Origin: an uncultured Pelagibacteraceae bacterium
GTDB taxonomy: Bacteria > Pseudomonadota > Alphaproteobacteria > Pelagibacterales > Pelagibacteraceae
Assembly (NCBI GenBank): GCA_902614055.1
Contig: CACMJX010000003.1
Location: 1 to 64,000, forward strand
Direction of reading: 5' to 3'
Length of the DNA: 64,000 bases
A model generated the notes under the pieces. The model saw only the letters and a program-made list of their open reading frames with translations. It was not told the DNA's origin and did not search any database. The position numbers and the translations under genes are program-made. Of the stretch, positions 58,069-64,000 are shown one piece after another (the first letter of the stretch is position 1; each line of letters opens with the position of its first letter).

Positions 58069-60552
58069 ATGACAAAAAACAAAATCACAGCAGTTCTTGG
58101 ACCTACAAACACTGGAAAAACCTTCCTGGCAATTGAAACCATGCTTTCTTTTGACTCGGGTATGATTGGTTTTCCTTTAAGACTTTTAGCAAGAGAAGTT
58201 TATGACAAGATTATAAAAAAAATTGATCCGTCAAAAGTTGCTTTGATTACGGGTGAAGAAAAAATAATACCAATAAATGCAAAATATTTTCTTTGCACTG
58301 TGGAGTCTATGCCATTGGATAAAAGTTTAGAATTTGTCGGTATAGATGAAATACAAATGTGTAATGATCACGAGCGTGGTCATATTTTTACAGATAGATT
58401 GTTACATATGAGGGGCGAAAAGCTTACCATGTTAATGGGTTCAAACTCTATGAAAAAAATCATCCAAAAACTTGATGATGATATTGAGTTTAAAAATAGA
58501 GAAAGACTCTCTAAGTTATCTTTTGGTGGTCACAAAAAGATTTCAAGAATAGAGAGAAAAAGTGCTGTGATTGCTTTTTCCACTGAAGAAGTGTACGCGA
58601 TAGCAGAATTAATAAGACGTCAAAAAGGTGGAGCAGCTATTGTTATGGGTTCATTAAGTCCCAAAACAAGAAACTCGCAGGTAAGCTTATATCAATCTGG
58701 TGATGTTGATTTTTTGGTCGCAACAGATGCAATTGGAATGGGAATAAATATGGATCTAGATAATGTTTATTTTTCAAATTTAAAAAAGTTTGATGGAAAA
58801 AAATTAAGAAATTTGAATATATCGGAAATTGGACAGATAGCAGGCAGAGCAGGTAGATATTTAAATGATGGTATATTCGGCACGACTGGAGAATGTAAAG
58901 AAATCGGAGCTGAGGAGATAGAAGCATTAGAATCTCATATCTTTCCAGATATACAAACTATCTTTTGGAGAAACTCAAAATTGAATTTTAGTAATAAAAT
59001 TTCATTGTTAAAATCTTTAGAGGAGAAACCACAAAAAGACTGGCTAAGACGAATAAATGAATGTCAAGATGAAAAGGTATTAAAATATTTTTTGAAAGAA
59101 GCAACAAATATTGAAATTCAAGATATAGGCGAAGTCTTAGAAATACTATGGGAATGTTGCCAAATACCTGATTTTGTAAAAAAAACTTATGGTCATCACT
59201 TTGAGGTTGTGAATAAAATTTTTAGTTTTTTAACAAGTAGAGATAAAAAAGTTCCAAATCACTATATGAAAGAACAGCTGTCTTTATTAGATAAATTAGA
59301 TGGAAACGTTGACTCTTTATCTAATAGAATTGCTAATGTCAGAACTTGGGCTTACGTGTCAAATAAATCAAATTGGGTTGAAAATCAGGACTATTGGATT
59401 GAAAGAACTAAAAATCTCGAAGACAAGCTATCGGATAGACTTCATGAAGAATTAACAAAAACATTTATAGATAAAAGAGCAAGTGTTTTGGCTAGAGGTT
59501 TAAAACAAGACATTACGTTTGAAACAGAGATTATTAATGATGAAGAGGTAATGATAAATGAACAATTTATTGGTCGTTTAAAAGGTTTAAAATTAGAATT
59601 AGATCTTAAAGTTGATACATTAGATGCTGATGTAAAATCATTAAAAAAAGCTGCAAGACAAAACGTAGTTCCTGAAATTATAAAAAGAATAAATCAAATA
59701 ATTGATACTGGCTTAATTGAACTGAAGGATGATTTTAAAATTTATTGGAACAATAATCAAATAGCTAAATTAATTCCGGGCTCAGATTATCTAAATCCAC
59801 AAATTCAAATAATTATTGATGAAATGATTGAAAATAATGAGAAATCAAGACTTAATTTTTATTTACAGTCCTGGCTAAATGATAAAATTGAAACAGAGTT
59901 ACAAAGTCTAATAGATTTAAAAAATGTTAAGGATAATAATTCAGAACTAAGAGCTTTAGCTTATCATCTATATGAAAATAATGGAGTTGTTAAAAGAGAT
60001 GAGGTTATAAATTATTTAAATAAACTTAATCAGGATGAAAGGAAAAAATTAAGAAACTTAGGTGTAAAATTTGGTAGATACCATATTTTTTTGTTTAAAT
60101 TATTTAAACCAAGCTCTGTATCCTTGAGAATTCTTTTATGGAAAAATTTTTATGAGAGAAATTTTGACTTCTTACCACCAACTTTTGGATTGAACTTTTT
60201 AGAGGAAAAGAAGACACTTAATAAAAATTTAATGCTTTTATGTGGTTTTGAAAAGTTTGAAAATCTATATGTTAGGATAGATATTTTAGAAAGGTTATTT
60301 TTAATGATTTTTAATACCAAATCCGAAGATAAAATTAAAGAGATAAAATTAATTCCTGAAATGTTGAATTTGCTAGGTTGTAATAAAGAAAATTTTGTGA
60401 AATTAATTAAAAAAATGAATTATAAAACTTATGAAAAAGATAATAATCTTCACTTTAGATATATTCCATTAAGAAAAATAATTAAAAAAAATACTAAAAA
60501 GAATATTAATGATAATCCATTTAATGTTCTTTCACAGCTTAACTTAAAATAA
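58069..60552 (+). CDS. Suv3-like superfamily II RNA helicase
   Basis: An 827-residue helicase of the mitochondrial Suv3 group found in alphaproteobacteria. Motif I VLGPTNTGKT (residues 9-18), motif II GIDEIQM (DExH variant), motif III region MLMGSNSM, motif V VATDAIGMGINMDLD and motif VI QIAGRAGRYL are all present, followed by a long helical C-terminal part. I start at the ATG at 58069, which places the Walker A site where relatives have it; an in-frame TTG at 58039 would add ten residues. It probably acts in RNA turnover. It overlaps the TerB-like gene by one base. Confidence 0.9.
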   Translation: MTKNKITAVLGPTNTGKTFLAIETMLSFDSGMIGFPLRLLAREVYDKIIKKIDPSKVALITGEEKIIPINAKYFLCTVESMPLDKSLEFVGIDEIQMCNDHERGHIFTDRLLHMRGEKLTMLMGSNSMKKIIQKLDDDIEFKNRERLSKLSFGGHKKISRIERKSAVIAFSTEEVYAIAELIRRQKGGAAIVMGSLSPKTRNSQVSLYQSGDVDFLVATDAIGMGINMDLDNVYFSNLKKFDGKKLRNLNISEIGQIAGRAGRYLNDGIFGTTGECKEIGAEEIEALESHIFPDIQTIFWRNSKLNFSNKISLLKSLEEKPQKDWLRRINECQDEKVLKYFLKEATNIEIQDIGEVLEILWECCQIPDFVKKTYGHHFEVVNKIFSFLTSRDKKVPNHYMKEQLSLLDKLDGNVDSLSNRIANVRTWAYVSNKSNWVENQDYWIERTKNLEDKLSDRLHEELTKTFIDKRASVLARGLKQDITFETEIINDEEVMINEQFIGRLKGLKLELDLKVDTLDADVKSLKKAARQNVVPEIIKRINQIIDTGLIELKDDFKIYWNNNQIAKLIPGSDYLNPQIQIIIDEMIENNEKSRLNFYLQSWLNDKIETELQSLIDLKNVKDNNSELRALAYHLYENNGVVKRDEVINYLNKLNQDERKKLRNLGVKFGRYHIFLFKLFKPSSVSLRILLWKNFYERNFDFLPPTFGLNFLEEKKTLNKNLMLLCGFEKFENLYVRIDILERLFLMIFNTKSEDKIKEIKLIPEMLNLLGCNKENFVKLIKKMNYKTYEKDNNLHFRYIPLRKIIKKNTKKNINDNPFNVLSQLNLK

Positions 60553-60977
60553 TGTTTAATATTTTTAAAAAAGAAGAAAATGAAAAAGATAGTAATCATC
60601 CATCTATAATAGCTGTTGCTTGTTTGTTAATTCATTCAGCCAAAATTGATGAGAATTATACAGATAAAGAAAAAAGAATTATAAAAGATGCAATCGTTGA
60701 AATGGGAGCTGAAGCTGACAAAATAGATAAAATTATTCAAGATGCAGAGGAAAAGGAAAAAGACTCAAATCAAATACTAGATTTTACTAAAGAAGTGAAA
60801 AATATAAATGAGGAAGACAAAAAAATCATAATTGAGGCATTATGGGATATTATATATTCAGATGAAGATGCCGATATGTACGAAACAAACTTAATGAGAA
60901 GATTATCTGGTCTGCTTTATCTAGATCCAAAAGTTGTTGGTGACATTAAAGAGAAAGTTCGACAAAAAAAAACATGA
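60552..60977 (+). CDS. TerB-like (tellurite-resistance-type) helical protein
   Basis: A 141-residue acidic all-helical protein. [21 protein letters not shown] is the TerB-type first metal-binding helix pattern, and [19 protein letters not shown] is the second, each with acidic residues. It resembles the COG4103-type proteins placed after Suv3-like helicases in alphaproteobacteria. Function unknown; there is no evidence for actual tellurite resistance. It overlaps the helicase (1 bp) and the ferredoxin (4 bp, ATGA). Confidence 0.78.
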   Translation: MFNIFKKEENEKDSNHPSIIAVACLLIHSAKIDENYTDKEKRIIKDAIVEMGAEADKIDKIIQDAEEKEKDSNQILDFTKEVKNINEEDKKIIIEALWDIIYSDEDADMYETNLMRRLSGLLYLDPKVVGDIKEKVRQKKT

Positions 60978-61303
60978 CCTATTTAGTTAATGAAAAGTGT
61001 ATCAAATGTAAATTGATGGATTGTGTAGAGGTATGCCCAGTCGATTGTTTTTACGAAGGCAAAAATATGCTTGTAATTAAACCTGATGAGTGTATAGATT
61101 GTGGCGTTTGCGAGCCAGAATGTCCAGTGGACGCGATAATATCAGATAATGATGATGATAATGGTAAGTGGATGGAAATAAATAAAAAGTATGCCGATAT
61201 ATGGCCAAACATTAGTGAAAAAAAAGATCCTCCAACGGATCATGAAAAATTTAAAGATGTAAAAAATAAATATGAAGAATATTTTAAAGAAAATCTTGAA
61301 TAA
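60974..61303 (+). CDS. fdxA: 7Fe ferredoxin (FdxA type)
   Basis: A 109-residue ferredoxin with cysteines 9, 12, 17, 21, 25 in [20 protein letters not shown] and 40, 43, 46, 50 in [15 protein letters not shown]. The pattern matches Azotobacter ferredoxin I, with one 3Fe-4S and one 4Fe-4S cluster, as does the C-terminal [13 protein letters not shown] tail. It is a low-potential electron carrier. Its last 32 bp overlap the start of the CarD-family gene. Confidence 0.94.
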   Translation: MTYLVNEKCIKCKLMDCVEVCPVDCFYEGKNMLVIKPDECIDCGVCEPECPVDAIISDNDDDNGKWMEINKKYADIWPNISEKKDPPTDHEKFKDVKNKYEEYFKENLE

Positions 61304-62099
61304 AAAAAAAACTAAAAAAGTTACAAAAAAAAAGACTATCCCAACAAAGAAAAACGTAAAAATAAAAAAAACTGCAAAAGTATCGAAACTAAAAAAAACA
61401 GCTAAAGAATTAAATAAAAAAAAAATAATTAAAGATAAAAAAAAAAAAGAAAAAGTAGAAACAAGTACTGATCCATTAAGAATTCCTAAAAATAACGAAC
61501 AAAAACCTGAAATCAAAAAGGTAAAAAAACAAGAAACTGAAAAAAGATTATTTAAGGCTAAAGATTATGTGGTATATCCAAAACATGGTGTAGGTCAAAT
61601 AACTGAAACTAAAAAAATTAATATAGGTGGAATTGACGTTGAAACATACATTCTAAAATTTGAAAAAGATAAAGCTAATGGAATGGTTCCTATAAATAAA
61701 CAATCTCACTTAAGACCTCTTGCAACCATTAACCAAATTAATAAATGTGTAAGTATTCTAAAAAGTAAACCAAAAATTAAGCGTTCAATGTGGAGCCGAA
61801 GAGCACAAGAATATGAAGCAAAAATTTCGTCTGGTAAGATATATGACTTAGCGGAAGTTGTGAGAGATCTTAACAAAGGTGATGATATTATGATTGACCA
61901 ATCATATAGTGAAAGACAGTTATTTGAAAAAGCCTATGAAAGATTATTAACAGAGTTCCAAATTGTGATTGGTTCAAGTTTGGAAGATGCTCAGAAAAAA
62001 CTAGATAAAGCTTTAAAGAGAAACTTGGAGAAACAAGCGCAAAAAATTGAGGAAAGACCAATCAAAGAAGAAGTAATTAATCAGGAAATAACAGAGTAA
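61272..62099 (+). CDS. CarD-family transcriptional regulator with long lysine-rich N-terminal tail
   Basis: A 275-residue protein. Residues 1-92 are almost half lysine, with no folded domain apparent, and resemble histone H1-type tails. From about 94 the CarD/CdnL RNA-polymerase-interacting domain begins ([19 protein letters not shown]), followed by the helical DNA-binding part with [18 protein letters not shown] and [15 protein letters not shown]. CarD proteins stabilise open promoter complexes, often at rRNA promoters. The ATG at 61272 lies inside fdxA; a TTG at 61296 is an alternative. Other alphaproteobacterial CarD proteins that I know are nearer 170 residues. Runs of up to ten A make frame errors possible in the tail. 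Confidence 0.87.
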   Translation: MKNILKKILNKKKTKKVTKKKTIPTKKNVKIKKTAKVSKLKKTAKELNKKKIIKDKKKKEKVETSTDPLRIPKNNEQKPEIKKVKKQETEKRLFKAKDYVVYPKHGVGQITETKKINIGGIDVETYILKFEKDKANGMVPINKQSHLRPLATINQINKCVSILKSKPKIKRSMWSRRAQEYEAKISSGKIYDLAEVVRDLNKGDDIMIDQSYSERQLFEKAYERLLTEFQIVIGSSLEDAQKKLDKALKRNLEKQAQKIEERPIKEEVINQEITE

Positions 62100-62104
62100 A
62101 AAAA

Positions 62105-62137
62105 AACGCTTCCCACGCAAGCGCCATGAGAAGCGTT
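62105..62137 (-). terminator. Rho-independent terminator of the polycationic peptide gene
   Basis: AACGCTTC (62130-62137 read on minus) pairs with GAAGCGTT (62105-62112 on minus) across a 17-nt loop, followed on the minus strand by a run of T. It lies just downstream of the stop codon at 62160. On the plus strand, after the CarD gene, there is no T-run, so it is oriented for the minus gene. Confidence 0.8.
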
Positions 62138-62159
62138 ATCAGTTAAAAAGAATACTAAA

Positions 62160-62243
62160 CTATCTTCTTTTTTTCTTCTTAGCTTTTTTCTTAGCTTTTT
62201 TCTTAGTTTTCTTTTTAGCAGCTTTCTTTTTTCTTTTAGCCAT
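62160..62243 (-). CDS. 27-residue polycationic (Lys/Ala/Arg) peptide
   Basis: Encodes MAKRKKKAAKKKTKKKAKKK then AKKKKRR: after the initiator only Ala, Lys, Arg and one Thr, in an A-K-K-K repeat like the tail of histone H1 or a protamine. AGGGAG sits six bases before the ATG, the strongest SD in the window. Upstream are a leader hairpin and a consensus TTGACA -35; downstream is a proper terminator. These point to a dedicated, strongly expressed gene. It is likely to bind nucleic acid or rRNA. Known bacterial H1-like proteins are larger. I cannot name a family. Confidence 0.75.
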   Translation of the reverse strand: MAKRKKKAAKKKTKKKAKKKAKKKKRR

Positions 62244-62264
62244 CTTTAGCTCCCTTTTTTAATA

Positions 62265-62285
62265 AACGAATCTTTATGATTCGTT
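62265..62285 (-). promoter_or_regulatory. 8-bp leader hairpin of the polycationic peptide gene
   Basis: AACGAATC, 5-nt loop, GATTCGTT, near the predicted 5' end of the mRNA and about nine bases ahead of the ribosome site. A 5'-terminal stem of this kind can stabilise an mRNA; as DNA it could also be an operator. Confidence 0.55.
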
Positions 62286-62294
62286 AATTATTAA

Positions 62295-62323
62295 TTTTTA
62301 TTTTTTTTGCATAGTTATGTCAA
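62295..62323 (-). promoter_or_regulatory. Candidate sigma-70 promoter of the polycationic peptide gene
   Basis: Perfect TTGACA at 62318-62323 and TAAAAA at 62295-62300, 17-bp spacing, minus strand. The 60-bp stretch just upstream (62331-62398) is almost pure A/T runs and could act as an UP element. Confidence 0.5.
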
Positions 62324-62431
62324 ACATATAATTTTTTGAAAAAAAATTTAAAAAAATATTTTTTTTATTTTTTTTTTAAAATTAAAAAAGTTAAATAAAT
62401 CGCTATTAATAAAGTGTTTTATCAAAAGTTT
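62324..62431. other. Intergenic A/T homopolymer tract
   Basis: About 100 bp between the acyl-CoA synthetase stop and the peptide-gene promoter, dominated by runs of up to ten A or T. No gene seen. It may act as an UP element, curved DNA, or the transcript end of the upstream gene. Confidence 0.5.
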
Positions 62432-64000
62432 TTAATAAAGTTTTTCAAATTGATTTTTATATTTTGTAACTATTTTATATCTTTTAGGTTTTAAAGTTGG
62501 GGTTAGCATTCCATTTTCAATTGAAAATTTTTCATTAATTGTAAAAAATTTTTTTATTTGTTCTATTTTGGCAAGGTTTTGATTTACTTTATTGATTTCT
62601 TTTTCTATTTGTTCATGAGAAATATTCATATTTTCTTCAGACAAAACCAATAAAGCAACTAAGTATGGTTTATTATCTCCATAAACAATTGATTGATCAA
62701 TAAATTTAGAATTTAATAATTCATTTTCTATTTTAACGGGAGAAATATTATCCCCACCAGGTGTTATCAAAATATCTTTTTTTCTGTCAGTAATTTTTAA
62801 ATAACCATTCTCAAAAATTCCAATATCACCTGTATGTAACCAACCATCTTTTAAAACTTTATTTGTTTCTTCCTCATTGTTCCAATAGCCTAACATTACA
62901 TTTTCACCTTTAACTAAAATTTCTCCATCTGAAGCTATTTTTACCTCATTACCTTTAAATGGAGGACCCACTGTCTCAACCCTAATATCATCAATTGGGT
63001 TACAACTCACAACTGGAGAGGTCTCGGTTAATCCATATCCTTGTAATGTAGGTAGACCAATAGCATTTAAAAATATAGCAACTTCTTTATCAAGCGCTCC
63101 TCCACCCGAAACGAAGGTTTTCAGCTCACCTCCAAATTGACTTTTGATTTTTTTTCTTACTATTATTTCCAAAATATAATCAATTAATTTTTCTAAAATT
63201 GTTAAAGATTGTTTATTTATTTTTTTGGTTCCTAATTCTAACATCTTTGATATTAGTTTTTTCTTTAAACCTGTTACTTTATTAAAACTTGCATTAATCT
63301 TTTGAAATAAATTTTGGTAAAACCTAGGTACTGCAGTCATTAGTTGAGGTTTGCAGTCGTTCATATTTTTAATTAATTTCTCAATACTTTCTGCATAGAA
63401 TATTTTTGCTCCAACACTTATTTGAACAAATTGAACAGTGTGTTCATAAGAATGTGAGAGAGGCAACCAGGTTAAAAATCTAGTCTGATCTGTTAGCAAA
63501 GGTTTCAATATATCGAGTGCACCATCACAATTATTTAAAATTCCACCATGACTTAAGATAACACCTTTTGGGTTACCTTGTGTTCCTGAAGTATAAATAA
63601 TACAAGCTGGATCATTTCTTTTAATTGATAGGTCTGGCTCATTTAAATCTTGATAATCTAAATTAGAGAAAAATTCGTTAATATTTAAATAGTCATCATC
63701 ACTTATATCTAATTCTTCAAAAGAAAAAATTTTAGTGATAAATCTCTTTTTTTTAATAATATCTTTTACTTTGTTGAATTGTTCTTGATTTGAAACAAAT
63801 ATTAATTTTGGATAACAATTTTCAATTATATATTCATAATCTTTCTCTGTATAAGTTGTATAAGCGGGTACAGTAATAGCTTCTGATAACATTATAGAAA
63901 GATCTGTTATAAACCACTCAGGTCTATTTTCAGATATCAATAAACATCTATCACCTTTATTTGTGTATTTATTAATTTCTGATGAAAGTTTTTTTATTGA
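62432..64000 (-). CDS. Long-chain acyl-CoA synthetase (AMP-forming), 5' end cut by window edge
   Basis: An ANL-superfamily ligase; 522 codons are visible and the frame is open at base 64000, so the N-terminus is outside. The TTG at 63938-63940 is not a real start. Motifs: CIIYTSGTQGNPKGVILSH (AMP-binding), GYGLTETSPVVSCNP, WLHTGDIGIFENGYLKITDRKKD (hinge and A8 core), and TPTLKPKR with the catalytic lysine near the end. This pattern and the large insertion around the coiled middle fit the FACS/FadD15-like group activating long-chain fatty acids. Free-standing unit as far as visible. Confidence 0.9.
   Translation of the reverse strand, partial: SIKKLSSEINKYTNKGDRCLLISENRPEWFITDLSIMLSEAITVPAYTTYTEKDYEYIIENCYPKLIFVSNQEQFNKVKDIIKKKRFITKIFSFEELDISDDDYLNINEFFSNLDYQDLNEPDLSIKRNDPACIIYTSGTQGNPKGVILSHGGILNNCDGALDILKPLLTDQTRFLTWLPLSHSYEHTVQFVQISVGAKIFYAESIEKLIKNMNDCKPQLMTAVPRFYQNLFQKINASFNKVTGLKKKLISKMLELGTKKINKQSLTILEKLIDYILEIIVRKKIKSQFGGELKTFVSGGGALDKEVAIFLNAIGLPTLQGYGLTETSPVVSCNPIDDIRVETVGPPFKGNEVKIASDGEILVKGENVMLGYWNNEEETNKVLKDGWLHTGDIGIFENGYLKITDRKKDILITPGGDNISPVKIENELLNSKFIDQSIVYGDNKPYLVALLVLSEENMNISHEQIEKEINKVNQNLAKIEQIKKFFTINEKFSIENGMLTPTLKPKRYKIVTKYKNQFEKLY

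Noticed and set aside
60552-60977. Calling the TerB-like gene a tellurite-resistance determinant
   Set aside because: The fold name does not show that function, and no other ter genes are present.
61142-61516. A 124-codon hydrophobic frame opposite fdxA and carD
   Set aside because: It is the complement of lysine-rich codons, which reads as Phe/Leu-rich sequence; an artefact of A-rich coding.

Overview
The window is a very AT-rich, tightly packed stretch of a bacterial chromosome. Genes overlap by 1-20 bp or sit a few bases apart, and no gene-free gap exceeds about 230 bp. I see no rRNA, insertion sequence, prophage, CRISPR array or plasmid function. Protein content and gene order (hisS-hisZ-hisG, murA-DUF2948-hisD-infA, bolA/dnaJ-cobS-cobT, rpmH-rnpA-yidD-yidC, argB-HAD-dapD-dapE, thrS-infC-rpmI-rplT-pheS-pheT) are alphaproteobacterial. 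Together with the low GC, lysine/asparagine/isoleucine-rich proteins, extreme compaction and a TAXI-type TRAP transporter, this points to a streamlined marine alphaproteobacterium of the SAR11/Pelagibacterales kind, or a lineage resembling it. That assignment is inference from content, not a database match.

Layout. 1-3.0 kb (minus): hisG (cut by the window edge), hisZ, hisS and tRNA-His, which lies four bases before hisS. 3.0-7.7 kb (minus): a structured non-coding stretch, a cold-shock protein, tRNA-Phe, infA, hisD, a DUF2948 protein, murA, dcd and two small basic proteins. 7.8-15.5 kb (plus apart from one VTT-domain membrane protein): tRNA-Thr, rpmH-rnpA-yidD-yidC, argB, a HAD phosphatase, dapD, dapE and an HDAC-family deacetylase, followed by a SET-domain protein at 15.5-16.0 kb. 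16-20 kb (minus): truA, fmt, def and two uncharacterised envelope proteins. 20-25.3 kb: aroK-aroB, bolA, and a J-domain protein with cobS/cobT-type AAA+ and vWA proteins. 25.3-38.5 kb (minus): RegB-like kinase, gyrB, tRNA-Ser, lepA, pheT (with an apparent frameshift), pheS, rplT, rpmI, infC, thrS and a GT4 glycosyltransferase. 38.5-46 kb: an alpha/beta hydrolase, glutamate synthase gltB/gltD and uppP. 46-52 kb (minus): pyruvate dehydrogenase E1 and E2 followed by a TauD/gamma-butyrobetaine-type dioxygenase and an EamA permease. 52-58 kb: tRNA-Arg, a 27-residue membrane peptide, a thioesterase, a TAXI TRAP permease and binding protein, and acetoacetyl-CoA synthetase. 58-62 kb (plus): Suv3-like helicase, TerB-like protein, 7Fe ferredoxin and a CarD-family regulator with a lysine-rich tail. 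62-64 kb (minus): a 27-residue polycationic peptide gene with its own promoter and terminator, and an acyl-CoA synthetase cut by the window edge.

The window mixes core housekeeping (translation, histidine, lysine/DAP, arginine, shikimate and peptidoglycan synthesis, ammonium assimilation) with a few transport and carbon-use genes. The most unusual features are: a pyruvate dehydrogenase whose lipoyl domain is fused to E1 while the E2 gene has none; the stand-alone polylysine-type peptide gene; the SET-domain and HDAC-type genes side by side; a tRNA-His lacking the usual G-1:C73 identity pair; an SD-sequestering hairpin in the TRAP operon; and an apparent single-base frameshift in the essential gene pheT.
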